A stretch of DNA of 64,000 nucleotides from DATCLS01 sp035296625 (GTDB lineage: Bacteria > Actinomycetota > Acidimicrobiia > Acidimicrobiales > VFJN01). The notes under the pieces are model-generated. The model worked only from the letters and a program-made list of their open reading frames with translations. It searched no databases and was not told the DNA's origin. Position 1 is the stretch's first letter. Every line of letters begins with the position of its first letter. The stretch is from positions 73,862 to 137,861 of the forward strand of contig DATHAO010000059.1 in NCBI GenBank assembly GCA_035296625.1, given 5' to 3'. Shown one piece after another: positions 32,916-40,804 of this stretch. Position numbers and translations under genes: made by a program.

Positions 32916-33581
32916 TCAGGGCGTGTCGGTGCCCGCAGGGGGTGTGCCGTCGGGCGGAGCGGCGGGCGGCGGCGCCTCGTTGTCCGTCAGCGCAGCCCCG
33001 GACGCTTTCTTGGCCGCAGGGGCCTTCTTGGCCGCCGTCGCCTTGCTCGCCGCCGGTGCCTTGGCGGCGGTCTTGCGCGCCCCCTTCTTGGCCGGCGCCT
33101 TCTTCGCCGTCGGCGCCTTCGCGGCTGCGGCCGCCTTCTTCGCGGATGGAGCCTTCGCCGCTGTGGCCGCCTTCTTCGGGGGCGGCGCCTTCTTGGTGGC
33201 GGGTGCCTTCGTGGCGGTCGGGGCCTTCTTGGTGGCCGGCGCCTTCTTGGCGGGGGACTTCTTGGCCGGGCCCGCCTCCGCCCTTCCCGGGGGCGCAGTG
33301 GCCGGCGTGACGGTACCGGCGTCGGCGGGCGACGTCTCCAGCGCGGCAGGACCGGCGATGCCTGCGGTTCCGGCGGACTCGCGAGACGTGTCCGCAGCCG
33401 GCGCGGAGGCGGTCGCAGGGCCGCCCGACGAGGACGAGGGCGGGGGCCCGGACGGCTCGCCGGCGGACCCGGCACTCCGCCCCATCCGGCGACGGACGAC
33501 GCGCGCAACTGCTCGAAGTATCCCGGCCACGATGAACACCACTCCCATCAGGCGAACGAGGCGGAACCAGTGGCGATCCAC
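32916..33581 (-). CDS. Membrane-anchored protein with histone H1-like Lys/Ala/Pro tail (221 aa)
   Basis: A short basic N-terminus (MDRHWFRLVRLMG), one membrane helix (VVFIVAGILRAVARVV), a Ser/Pro/Gly-rich spacer and, in residues about 125-200, repeated KKAPAKK / ATKKAP / AAKAP units like those of histone H1 and of the C-terminal tails of actinobacterial HU. The tail is strongly basic and should bind DNA or another polyanion from the cytoplasmic face if the N-terminus is outside, or the wall if not; the topology is not decided by sequence. GTG 33581 is chosen because TAGCCT (33589-33594) lies 7 nt upstream. Confidence 0.7.
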   Translation of the reverse strand: MDRHWFRLVRLMGVVFIVAGILRAVARVVRRRMGRSAGSAGEPSGPPPSSSSGGPATASAPAADTSRESAGTAGIAGPAALETSPADAGTVTPATAPPGRAEAGPAKKSPAKKAPATKKAPTATKAPATKKAPPPKKAATAAKAPSAKKAAAAAKAPTAKKAPAKKGARKTAAKAPAASKATAAKKAPAAKKASGAALTDNEAPPPAAPPDGTPPAGTDTP

Positions 33582-33588
33582 CGGGGCG

Positions 33589-33594
33589 AGGCTA
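33589..33594 (-). promoter_or_regulatory. -10 box of the H1-like membrane gene (leaderless)
   Basis: TAGCCT on the minus strand, 7 nt before GTG 33581; the identical box and spacing occur before gltX and the STAS gene. Confidence 0.5.
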
Positions 33595-33671
33595 ACCCGA
33601 CCGTTCCAGGCCCTGACGGACCGGCGGGTGGGGATGCGACGGCCGCCACGCCCCCATACCCCCGATCGCTG

Positions 33672-33834
33672 GGGGCGAGCGGTTGCGGATGTCGCTCGAT
33701 CGTCCGGCCACACGGCAGACGATCGCCCGGACACCGGGGCGAGGGGTTACCGATGTCGCTCGATCGTCCGGCCAGACGGCAAGACGATCGCCCGGACACC
33801 GGGGCGAGGGGTTACCGATGTCGCTCGATCCGCC
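33672..33834 (+). repeat. 65-bp tandem repeat (2.5 copies), each with an internal palindrome
   Basis: Units begin at 33672 (64 bp), 33736 (65 bp) and 33801 (partial, to about 33834). Each starts GGGGCGAG(C/G)GGTT and contains GATGTCGCTCGATC. The two complete units carry CGATCGTC ... GACGATCG, an 8-bp inverted repeat. The array occupies most of the 347-bp gap before the ABC exporter. It has too few and too similar units and no spacers, so it is not a CRISPR array. Confidence 0.85.
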
Positions 33835-33847
33835 GGACCGCCACGGC

Positions 33848-33853
33848 TACCGT
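33848..33853 (+). promoter_or_regulatory. Possible -10 box of the ABC exporter operon
   Basis: TACCGT immediately after the repeat array, about 64 bp before the GGGGAGG ribosome binding site at 33917-33923. Confidence 0.3.
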
Positions 33854-33928
33854 CACACCCCCCGGTCGCCGTTCGGCGGCCGGTCGGCCGCGCGCACGCG
33901 CACGACCACGAGATCAGGGGAGGCACAC

Positions 33929-34717
33929 CTGCGCCTGTACTGGGAGGTCGCCCGCGCCACCGCCCGCCGCATGACCACGTATCGCGCCGCCACCGCTGCG
34001 GGCGTCTTCACGAACACCATCTTCGGCTTCGTCCTCAGCTACGTCCTGCTCGCCGTCGTCCGCGACCGCCCGATCGACGGGTTCGACGCCACCGACGCCG
34101 TCACCTTCACCTTCGTCACGCAGGGCATGTTGATGGTCGTCGGCATCTTCGGCAACGAAGAGATCGCCGAGCGGGTCCGCACCGGCGACATCGCCCTCGA
34201 CCTCTGCCGCCCCTACGACTACCAGGGCTGGTGGGCGGCGGCCGCCTACGGGCGGGCGTCGTTCTACGCCTGGGCCCGCGGCGTTCCGCCGTTCCTCGCC
34301 GGAGCGCTCGTGTTCGACCTGCGCGTCCCCGCCGCCGCGGGCACGTGGGTCGCGTTCGTCGTGGCGGTCACCCTCGCCATCGGCGTGGCCTTCGCGTGGG
34401 GCTTCCTGCTGCAGCTGGCCGCGTTCTGGATCATCGACGTCCGCGGACCCTCCCAGCTCGGCTGGGTCGCCGCCCAGTTCCTGGCGGGCACGTTCGTGCC
34501 GCTCGCCCTGTTCCCCGCGGGACTCGAGGGCGTCGCCCGGGCCCTGCCGTTCGCCGCCATGAACCAGCTGCCCGTCGAGGTGTTCCTCGGCGATCGCACC
34601 GGGGGCGGCCTGCTCGCCGTCTACGCCCATCAGCTGTCCTGGCTCGCCGCACTGGTCGCCCTCGGCCGCCTCGTGCTCGCCCGAGCCGTGCGCAAGGTGG
34701 TGATCCAGGGTGGGTGA
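33929..34717 (+). CDS. ABC-2 family exporter permease, first subunit
   Basis: About 262 aa with six predicted membrane helices: the family-typical opening LRLYWEVARATARRMTTYRAATAAGVFTNTIFGFVLSYVLL, then GIFGNEEIAERVRTGDIALDLCRPYDYQGWW and a C-terminal helix pair. The gene seems to start at CTG 33929, 5 nt after GGGGAGG (33917-33923); no ATG or GTG fits the ribosome binding site. ATG 33971 would cut into the first amphipathic helix, and ATG 33818 would start inside the repeat array. It is coupled to a second permease (8-bp overlap) and an ATPase. Homologues are annotated as DUF990/viologen-exporter-type permeases; the substrate is unknown. Confidence 0.82.
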   Translation: MRLYWEVARATARRMTTYRAATAAGVFTNTIFGFVLSYVLLAVVRDRPIDGFDATDAVTFTFVTQGMLMVVGIFGNEEIAERVRTGDIALDLCRPYDYQGWWAAAAYGRASFYAWARGVPPFLAGALVFDLRVPAAAGTWVAFVVAVTLAIGVAFAWGFLLQLAAFWIIDVRGPSQLGWVAAQFLAGTFVPLALFPAGLEGVARALPFAAMNQLPVEVFLGDRTGGGLLAVYAHQLSWLAALVALGRLVLARAVRKVVIQGG

Positions 34718-35594
34718 CCCCGGCACCACGGCCGGCGCGCCGGGCCCCACCACCGCGCCCGGCGCCACCGAGCCCACCACCGCGCCCGGCACCGTCGCCC
34801 ACCTGCGGATCTACCGGCGTTTCGTGCGTGCCCGCATCCGGGCCGACTGGCAGTACCGCGCCTCGTTCTTCCTGTTCCTCGCTGGCCAGACCCTCGTGGC
34901 GGGCGCGGACCTCGCCGCCATCGCCGTGATCTTCACCGCCGTCGACGACCTGGTCGGCTGGTCGGGCCCCGAGGTGGCGTTCCTCTTCGGAGCCTCGGGG
35001 CTGTCCTTCGGCCTCTGCGATCTGATCATCAGCCCGGTCGAGCATGTTGGGGTCCACATCAAGGCCGGCAGCTTCGACACGTTCCTCGTCCGCCCGGTCG
35101 GGGCGCTGTGGCAGCTGCTCGCCCACGACTTCGCGCTCCGTCGCATCGGTCGGCTGTTGCAGCCGGCCATCGTGCTCGTCGTCTCCCTGCGGCTGGTGGA
35201 GGTCGACTGGGGCCCGGCCGCCGCCCTGCTCGTGGTGCTCACCGTCGTCTGCGGCGCGGTCATCTACGGCGCCGTGTTCGTCGTCACCAGCTCGCTCGCC
35301 TTCTGGACGGTCGAGACCCAGGAGATCGCCAACGCGTTCACCTACGGCGGCAACGTCACGACCAGCTACCCGATCGACGTGCTGGGCACGTGGCTCCGCC
35401 GCATCACCACCTTCGTCGTGCCCCTCGCCTCGATCACCTACCTGCCGGCCGCCTGGCTCTTCGACCACCCGCTGCCCTCCGGCCTCCCCCGGGCGGCGGC
35501 GTGGTCGGGCCCGCTCGTGGCCGCCGCCGCCGCCCTCGTGGCTCGGGCCGTGTGGGCCCTCGCCGTCCGCCATTACCGCAGCACCGGGAGCTGA
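34710..35594 (+). CDS. ABC-2 family exporter permease, second subunit
   Basis: 294 aa. A 30-residue Pro/Thr/Ala-rich cytoplasmic start (TTAPG repeats) precedes a permease homologous in layout to the upstream one: LRIYRRFVRARIRADWQYRASFFLFLAGQ, then KAGSFDTFLVRPVGALWQLLAHDFALRR and SSLAFWTVETQEIANAFTYGGNVTTSYPIDVLG. GTG 34710 lies within the end of the first permease gene, so translation is coupled. The two permeases would form a heterodimer with the ATPase encoded next. Confidence 0.88.
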   Translation: MGDPGTTAGAPGPTTAPGATEPTTAPGTVAHLRIYRRFVRARIRADWQYRASFFLFLAGQTLVAGADLAAIAVIFTAVDDLVGWSGPEVAFLFGASGLSFGLCDLIISPVEHVGVHIKAGSFDTFLVRPVGALWQLLAHDFALRRIGRLLQPAIVLVVSLRLVEVDWGPAAALLVVLTVVCGAVIYGAVFVVTSSLAFWTVETQEIANAFTYGGNVTTSYPIDVLGTWLRRITTFVVPLASITYLPAAWLFDHPLPSGLPRAAAWSGPLVAAAAALVARAVWALAVRHYRSTGS

Positions 35595-35595
35595 C

Positions 35596-36579
35596 ATGGA
35601 CGCCCTCATCGAGCTCGACGACGTGGAGAAGACCTTCGTCGTGTGGACGAAGGCGGGCCGCCTACGCCGTACCCGCACCGAGGTGCGGGCCGTTGACGAC
35701 GTGTCGTTCTCGGTCGAGGCAGGGGCGACGCTGGGCTTCGTCGGGCCTAACGGCGCGGGCAAGAGCACCACGATCAAGATGCTGGTCGGCATCCTCGTGC
35801 CGAGTGGTGGCCGGATTTCCGTGATGGGAGTCGATCCGAGCCGCGACCGGGTGGCGGTGGCTCGTCGCATCGGTGTCGTGTTCGGGCAGCGCACCCAGCT
35901 GTGGTGGGATCTGCCCCTTTGCGACTCCTTCGAGTTGCTTCGGCACGTCTACCGAGTTCCAGCTGCCGACCATCGGGCACGCCTGACCGAGCTGGTGGAG
36001 CTGCTCGACATGGGTGACTTCTTGGCGACGCCCGTCCGGCAGTTGTCGCTGGGGCAGCGGATGCGGGGCGAGTTGGTGGGGGCGCTGCTGCACGACCCGG
36101 CGATTCTTTTCCTGGACGAGCCGACGATCGGGCTGGACGTGGTGTCGAAGGAGGCGGTGCGGGCCTTCCTGGCCCGGCTCAACCGGGAGCGGGGCACCAC
36201 CATGCTGCTGACCACCCACGACCTGGTCGACGTGGAGCGCCTGTGCGATCAGCTCCTGATCATCGATCACGGGAGGGTGATCGAGGACGGCACGGTCGAG
36301 GGAGTGAAGCAGCGCTACGGCACGGAGCGGGTTCTGGTGGTGGATCTCGAGGCGCCCGGCCCGCCCGTGCAGATCGCCGGTGTCGAGGTCACCCGGAGCG
36401 ACGGGCCCCGTCAGTGGCTGCGCTTTCACCGCGACCGCCACACAGCAGCCTCCCTGCTCGCCCAGATCGGCGCCGAGGCCTCGGTCCGCGACATCGCCAT
36501 CGAGGAACCCGCCATCGATGACATCGTCCGTGGCATCTATTCAAGGGGCGACGACGTGCTCGGCGTCAGCGCACGATGA
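35596..36579 (+). CDS. ABC exporter ATP-binding subunit
   Basis: 327 aa. Walker A GPNGAGKSTT, Q-loop VVFGQRTQLWW, signature LSLGQRMRGEL, Walker B AILFLDEPTIGLD, and the switch His in LLTTHDLVDVERLC. The signature serine is present, but the second position is L-G-Q-R as in the DUF990-associated ATPases. A C-terminal ~80-residue domain follows. ATG 35596 is 1 bp after the previous stop. Codons from about 35.8 kb onward use more third-position T than the genes to the left, the first sign of the compositional change that continues through the 37-44 kb island. Confidence 0.94.
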   Translation: MDALIELDDVEKTFVVWTKAGRLRRTRTEVRAVDDVSFSVEAGATLGFVGPNGAGKSTTIKMLVGILVPSGGRISVMGVDPSRDRVAVARRIGVVFGQRTQLWWDLPLCDSFELLRHVYRVPAADHRARLTELVELLDMGDFLATPVRQLSLGQRMRGELVGALLHDPAILFLDEPTIGLDVVSKEAVRAFLARLNRERGTTMLLTTHDLVDVERLCDQLLIIDHGRVIEDGTVEGVKQRYGTERVLVVDLEAPGPPVQIAGVEVTRSDGPRQWLRFHRDRHTAASLLAQIGAEASVRDIAIEEPAIDDIVRGIYSRGDDVLGVSAR

Positions 36580-36761
36580 CCCCTGTGCAGCCCGTCGCTC
36601 ACCGGGAAGTACGTCACGGCCGGGCTGCGGCTGGTCTCCCGCCGCCCGGGGGCGCCGGGCGCCTAGCTCGGACTTCAGCCCAGGAGGGTCTTTCGGCCCG
36701 GCCTCGAGCGCTCCCGGCGCGGGGGGTCGGGATCGGCCTGCCGTTGTTGGGCGTATCGGGC

Positions 36762-37247
36762 CTACTTGATTCGTCGGTTGTGTGCCAGCAGGCGGCGCAG
36801 CACCTGTGGCGGTAGAGCGCCGTAGACGAGCTTCGTCTGGGGGAGATGCCGCAGCGCGGCGACGGTGGCGCCGGGGTCCACACCGGTGACGACGAACGCC
36901 AGCGCCTTGGGTGCCGTCCTGAGCGCCTCACCGACTTCGAGCAGGAAGCTCTCGCTCAGACCGGGTTCGGCGACGGAGCCGGTGGGATCCGGTGCATCGC
37001 TTGACGGTGGCGGTGCCTGGAGCGTGCCGGCGAGGAGCTGTCTCCAGGCGGTGACGTCGATCTGGTCGGCGTGTTCGAGGGGCAGCGGCGCGACCTCGAG
37101 AGTGCCGTCCTGCCATTCGACGAGCGAGGCGCACAGGACGGTCAGGGCGCCCGCACGCCGGAGCCCATCGATCGCGGCGAGCGCCTGTGACACATCGACC
37201 GAACCTGGGAGCGGAAGGACAGCGAGGTGGTGTTCGGACCCGGCCAT
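36762..37247 (-). CDS. DUF1269-like protein without membrane segments (161 aa)
   Basis: The C-terminal half (GLSESFLLEVGEALRTAPKALAFVVTGVDPGATVAALRHLP) follows the DUF1269 pattern of an early xxFL..GEAL, a hydrophobic strand and a dxxxVxxxL helix. The N-terminal half starts like the DUF6325/DUF1269 group (HHLAVLPLPGSVDVSQALAAIDGLRRAGALTVLCASLVEW). The glycine-rich membrane stretch common in DUF1269 proteins is missing. It is 47 bp downstream of the 93-aa membrane protein gene on the same strand and shares its operator, so I treat them as one operon. Function unknown. Confidence 0.7.
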   Translation of the reverse strand: MAGSEHHLAVLPLPGSVDVSQALAAIDGLRRAGALTVLCASLVEWQDGTLEVAPLPLEHADQIDVTAWRQLLAGTLQAPPPSSDAPDPTGSVAEPGLSESFLLEVGEALRTAPKALAFVVTGVDPGATVAALRHLPQTKLVYGALPPQVLRRLLAHNRRIK

Positions 37248-37294
37248 GGCGCAGGCGTCCCTGTCGAGTGGACCGCTCCCGAGAATCGACGCCG

Positions 37295-37576
37295 TCAGGA
37301 CCCGCGGGCGGCCGAGGGTGCGCGCGGCGTGACGTTGTCGACGCTGAGGGCGTCGCCGATGTCAGCGATGGCGCGAAGGGCCTGACCCAGGGCCATCGGC
37401 CATGCTGCGAGCAGGAGGGCGATCGGCCCGCCGAACAGGAGGACGCCGATCGTTTCCCAGGTGCCTTCGACGGCGATGGCCCAGGAGATGACGCCGACGC
37501 CGGCTGAGATGACGCTCAGTACGCCGAGCGCGAGCAAGAACATCGACCAGGATCTGAGGGTCTTGTAGCGAGACAT
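37295..37576 (-). CDS. Small membrane protein with two predicted helices (93 aa)
   Basis: Two hydrophobic segments (SWSMFLLALGVLSVISAGVGVISWAI and ETIGVLLFGGPIALLLAAWPMAL) followed by a short soluble tail. ATG 37576 has a good ribosome binding site (GAAAGGA). A 17-bp palindrome (37627-37643) of the type found before the other island genes lies 51 bp upstream. No family recognised. Confidence 0.75.
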   Translation of the reverse strand: MSRYKTLRSWSMFLLALGVLSVISAGVGVISWAIAVEGTWETIGVLLFGGPIALLLAAWPMALGQALRAIADIGDALSVDNVTPRAPSAARGS

Positions 37577-37626
37577 CGGAGTCCTTTCCTCGTGGCTGAT
37601 GTTGCGCCCGGCGGGCGTTGCCCACG

Positions 37627-37643
37627 TCACCCGTGTGGAGTGA
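37627..37643. promoter_or_regulatory. Island operator site 1
   Basis: TCACCCG-TGT-GGAGTGA; a 7-3-7 palindrome with one arm mismatch, 51 bp before the start of the 93-aa membrane protein gene (minus strand). Confidence 0.5.
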
Positions 37644-37832
37644 TCGCGCCTGTGCGCCGAGATGGCTCCGCCGGTCAGGACGGTCGTTGTGGGGTGGCCG
37701 GTTGTGTCCCGATCCGGTGCACGGTCGCTTCGAAGGCTGCGACCAGCGCGGAACCAGGGTCAGCGCGACGGACGAGAGGTCGGCGACACAGGACGTTCAA
37801 CCCGGCGATTGCGCCGCCGGCGAGTGTCTCCC

Positions 37833-37849
37833 TCATGCCTTCGGGGTGA
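37833..37849. promoter_or_regulatory. Island operator site 2
   Basis: TCATGCC-TTC-GGGGTGA; right arm perfect, left arm with two changes; 59 bp before GTG 37909. Confidence 0.4.
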
Positions 37850-37908
37850 CGACGCGGGAACTTGGTCGCCTCATGCTGGTAGACGTTCACGGTGAGGAGG
37901 GACGTCAC

Positions 37909-38124
37909 GTGACCGCTTCGCGATACGAGATCGTCGTCCGTGGGCGACTCGGCGCCGCTCTCGTGCGGTGGTTGGATGACCTGGAGGTGAGGTTGTCCGG
38001 GCCCGACGTGACCTACCTGTATGGGTGGTTCGCGGATCAGGCAGCTCTTCACGAGTTGCTCGCCCGCCTCGGCGACCTCGGCATCGAGCTGTCGTCACTC
38101 AGGCGGGTGCCCGAACCGGACTGA
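37909..38124 (+). CDS. Small protein of 71 aa, unknown function
   Basis: MTASRYEIVVRGRLGAALVRWLDDLEV ... PDVTYLYGWFADQAALHELLARLGDLGIELSSLRRV: two beta strands, then an ACT- or ferredoxin-like helix with DQAALHELLARL. Similar 70-residue proteins with this helix are common in actinobacteria, often next to LuxR regulators (recollection, not checked). GTG 37909 is chosen because GAGGAGGG lies 7 nt upstream. Convergent with the first MalT-like regulator gene, 27 bp away. Confidence 0.75.
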   Translation: MTASRYEIVVRGRLGAALVRWLDDLEVRLSGPDVTYLYGWFADQAALHELLARLGDLGIELSSLRRVPEPD

Positions 38125-38151
38125 TTCGTGCCCGTCGTGTCCATCGGGTCG

Positions 38152-40713
38152 TCAGGCGATGCCGAGTTCCTCGGCTCGGCGGACGGCGTCGCGCCGTCCA
38201 TTGACGCCGAGCTTGCGGTAGATGGCTTGCAGGTGTGTCTTGAGGGTGTTGAGGGAGATGTAGAGCTGGCCGGCGATCTCGATGCTCGATAGGGAGGTGG
38301 GCAGGTAGCGGACGACCTCGAGCTCGCGTTCGCTGAGCTCGTTGGCGGCCTGTCCTATCGCGACGTGGCGTCCCTGGTCTGCGCACCGTACGAGCCTGCG
38401 CAGGAACGGGGTCGGGGCGGTGTGGAGGAGGTCTCGCAGGAGACGCTCCGCCGGGCGCCCGGCGTCGAGGAAGAGCCTCACGTGGCCCTCGGCGCTGGCT
38501 TGGGTGACGACGGCGGAGAGGCGCTGGAGAGCGGTGCGCCGGTCGTCCCCGTCGGCGATGGCGGTCCACAGCTCGTGCTCGAGCCGGGCGCCCGGTTCGA
38601 GGTTGTCGGGATCCCAGGCGTCGAGGTGCGTCCGGGCGGCGACGAGGTCGCCGCTTGCGATCGATGTCTGCACGGCGACCGCGCTCAGCGCGGGAGGCAG
38701 ACGGCCGGTGCGACTCTCGGCGTCGAGGATCGACCGGGCGCGCTCGATCTCGCCCGACGCCACGAGCAGCCGTACCTCGGCGACACGCAGGCGGTGCTGG
38801 ATCGCGGGTGGTAGCGGTAGGTCACCGCTGGCGTGTCCCTGTTCGATCTGCATGGTCCCGCGCCGAGGATCGCCGGCGGCGAGGTGCCAGAGCGCGCGCT
38901 CGGTGGCGTGGACGGCGAGCGTGGTCGGTGGACGGGTGCGCGTGGCTATGGCCTGGGCCTCGTCGAGGAGGACGTCGGCGCGCTGGAGGTGGCCACGTTC
39001 ACGCCAGACGTGCGCGACCGCCAGCCGCGCGTCGATGGTCGCGGGGTGCTCGAGCAGGCGAGCGCGGGCTGCGAGGGTGAAGGCCTGGCGGGCGTGCTGG
39101 TGGGCGACCCGGAGGTTCCCGGCCCACGCCTCGAGCAGCGCGAGCCCGCCGAGTACGTGGGCAAGCCACGGCGGGTAGGCGTCACCGTCGTGCAGGAACA
39201 CGTGGAAAGCACGGCGGCTGGCGGGAGTGTCGCCGAGGTACCAGAGGGCGCGGGCGCGCGAACCGGCGGCCATGATCTTCAGGCTCGCGGGTGATGTGAG
39301 GCCGAGGATGTTCGGGAGCTCGTCGGGGTCGACGGTGTCGAGCGCGCCCAGGGCCGCGTCGGCCGCCCTGATCACGGATCGGGGTGACGCGTCCCAGAAC
39401 GCCCATGTGGCGCGCAGCGTATTGACGAGGATCTCCTCGGCGGGTCTCAGCCCGGCGATGTCGAGATCGTGCACGATCTGGGCTGCGAGGCGCGTGTCGC
39501 CGAGCATCGTGTGGAGATAGGCGCGACGCACGGCCAGGCCGCGTCGGCGGAGTTGCCTGCTGCCGGGGATCGCGTCGAGCCATCCCAAGACCTTGTCCGA
39601 GGCGCCGCGCTCGAACATCGGGCGCCCCCAGCGATCGATCAGCTCGATCAGGTGGTCCCAGTTCGCCGCTTCGATCAGGAAGCGGGCCGCCGGTTCGGGT
39701 TCCTGCCGGGCGAGATGCCACGCTGCAGCCCTCGCGAGGAGGGTGGCCTCGGCGTCGGGGTCGCTCAGGCGCAGCTCCCGGCGCAGCAGGTCTCGGAACA
39801 GTGGGTGGTAGGCGTACGTGTCGCCGGGCGCCGTGCGGCATGTGAACAGGCCGCGCTGTTCGAGCCGACCGAGCATCGCGGCTCCGTCGCGGTCGCCCGT
39901 CACCGCGTCGCACAGTGGGCCGCTCAACTGGTCCAGCACGGCGGTGTGGGCAAGGAAGCGGCGGACCGGGGCCGGCTCGTGATCGAGCACCTCGTCGTGC
40001 AGGTATCCCGCGACGTACCGGTCGTCTCCGGCGAAGGCATCGATGACGGCGTCGGCGTCGACTGCGTGACGAAGCGCGATTCCCGCAAGGTGTAACCCGA
40101 CCGCCCAGCCTTCGGTGCGGACGAGCAGGGCGTCGAGCTGACGGTCGTGCACGTCCCGGCCCGAGACGTCCCGAAGAAGGAGCCGTGCTTCGACGGGTGT
40201 GAACGCGAGCTCGGCCTCATCGATGCACACGGGGTCTGTCGGCAGGCGTAGACGGCCGCCGGCGGCCGACCATCGCGACCGGCACGCCACCACGACGCGA
40301 AGACCTAGGGGAACGTGCTCGATCAGGGCGCCCAGGTGCTCGGCAACGGCGGGGTTGCCCGGAGCGTCGTCGAGTCCATCGAAGACAAAGGTTGCGCCAC
40401 CGATCGAGTCCAGACCGCCGAGCCAATCGAGCGCGGCGGCGAGGCGGGCTGTGACCAGCGATGGGTCGTCGGCTCGATGCAGCGTCAACCGAACGACCGG
40501 GTGCTCACCCGCCTGCGTTGCGATCCACTGGTCGAGCAGGACGCTTTTCCCGAACCCCGCCGGCGCCGTGAGCACCGTCACGTGGTGCTGGACCGCGTCG
40601 CCCAGGCGTTCGAGCAATCGCCTGCGGGGCACCAGTCGCGGCAGGTCGCCCGTTCCCGGAGGGCCCGAGGGCCACGTCACAGATTGCGACTCGACGCCTC
40701 GCCGGTCCGCCAT
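38152..40713 (-). CDS. MalT-like LuxR-family ATPase transcriptional regulator (853 aa)
   Basis: STAND-type regulator of MalT size. Order: NTPase with Walker A TAPAGFGKSVLLDQW (about 49-63) and the Walker-B-like ATFVFDGLDD, a winged-helix arm, a central tetratricopeptide-like helical repeat region (about 380-770) where an inducer would bind, and a C-terminal LuxR helix-turn-helix (ELSERELEVVRYLPTSLSSIEIAGQLYISLNTLKTHLQAIYRKLGVNGRRDAV). A paralogue follows upstream on the same strand 91 bp away. In MalT, ATP and ligand drive assembly on repeated boxes with a GGGGTGA-like core, similar to the arms of the palindromes in this island; binding here is inferred. Confidence 0.9.
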   Translation of the reverse strand: MADRRGVESQSVTWPSGPPGTGDLPRLVPRRRLLERLGDAVQHHVTVLTAPAGFGKSVLLDQWIATQAGEHPVVRLTLHRADDPSLVTARLAAALDWLGGLDSIGGATFVFDGLDDAPGNPAVAEHLGALIEHVPLGLRVVVACRSRWSAAGGRLRLPTDPVCIDEAELAFTPVEARLLLRDVSGRDVHDRQLDALLVRTEGWAVGLHLAGIALRHAVDADAVIDAFAGDDRYVAGYLHDEVLDHEPAPVRRFLAHTAVLDQLSGPLCDAVTGDRDGAAMLGRLEQRGLFTCRTAPGDTYAYHPLFRDLLRRELRLSDPDAEATLLARAAAWHLARQEPEPAARFLIEAANWDHLIELIDRWGRPMFERGASDKVLGWLDAIPGSRQLRRRGLAVRRAYLHTMLGDTRLAAQIVHDLDIAGLRPAEEILVNTLRATWAFWDASPRSVIRAADAALGALDTVDPDELPNILGLTSPASLKIMAAGSRARALWYLGDTPASRRAFHVFLHDGDAYPPWLAHVLGGLALLEAWAGNLRVAHQHARQAFTLAARARLLEHPATIDARLAVAHVWRERGHLQRADVLLDEAQAIATRTRPPTTLAVHATERALWHLAAGDPRRGTMQIEQGHASGDLPLPPAIQHRLRVAEVRLLVASGEIERARSILDAESRTGRLPPALSAVAVQTSIASGDLVAARTHLDAWDPDNLEPGARLEHELWTAIADGDDRRTALQRLSAVVTQASAEGHVRLFLDAGRPAERLLRDLLHTAPTPFLRRLVRCADQGRHVAIGQAANELSERELEVVRYLPTSLSSIEIAGQLYISLNTLKTHLQAIYRKLGVNGRRDAVRRAEELGIA

Positions 40714-40804
40714 GCTGGTCAGGTTCCCAGGCCTCCGATCGCTCGGGTAGGGATTTTTCGGCCTTGGATCGGCTGATCGTGGTCACCAGAGCGCACACGA
40801 GGCC

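Larger units (their letters stand above)
37577..37908. other. Divergent intergenic region with two island operators
   Basis: 332 bp between divergent small genes. Sites 1 and 2 of the 17-bp palindrome lie near its two ends. A frame across it on the plus strand continues into the 71-aa gene but lacks a start with a ribosome binding site and coding character before 37909. Confidence 0.55.

Noticed and set aside
33672..33834. Tandem repeats considered as a CRISPR array
   Set aside because: Units are 64-65 bp, directly adjacent without unique spacers, and no cas gene is near.
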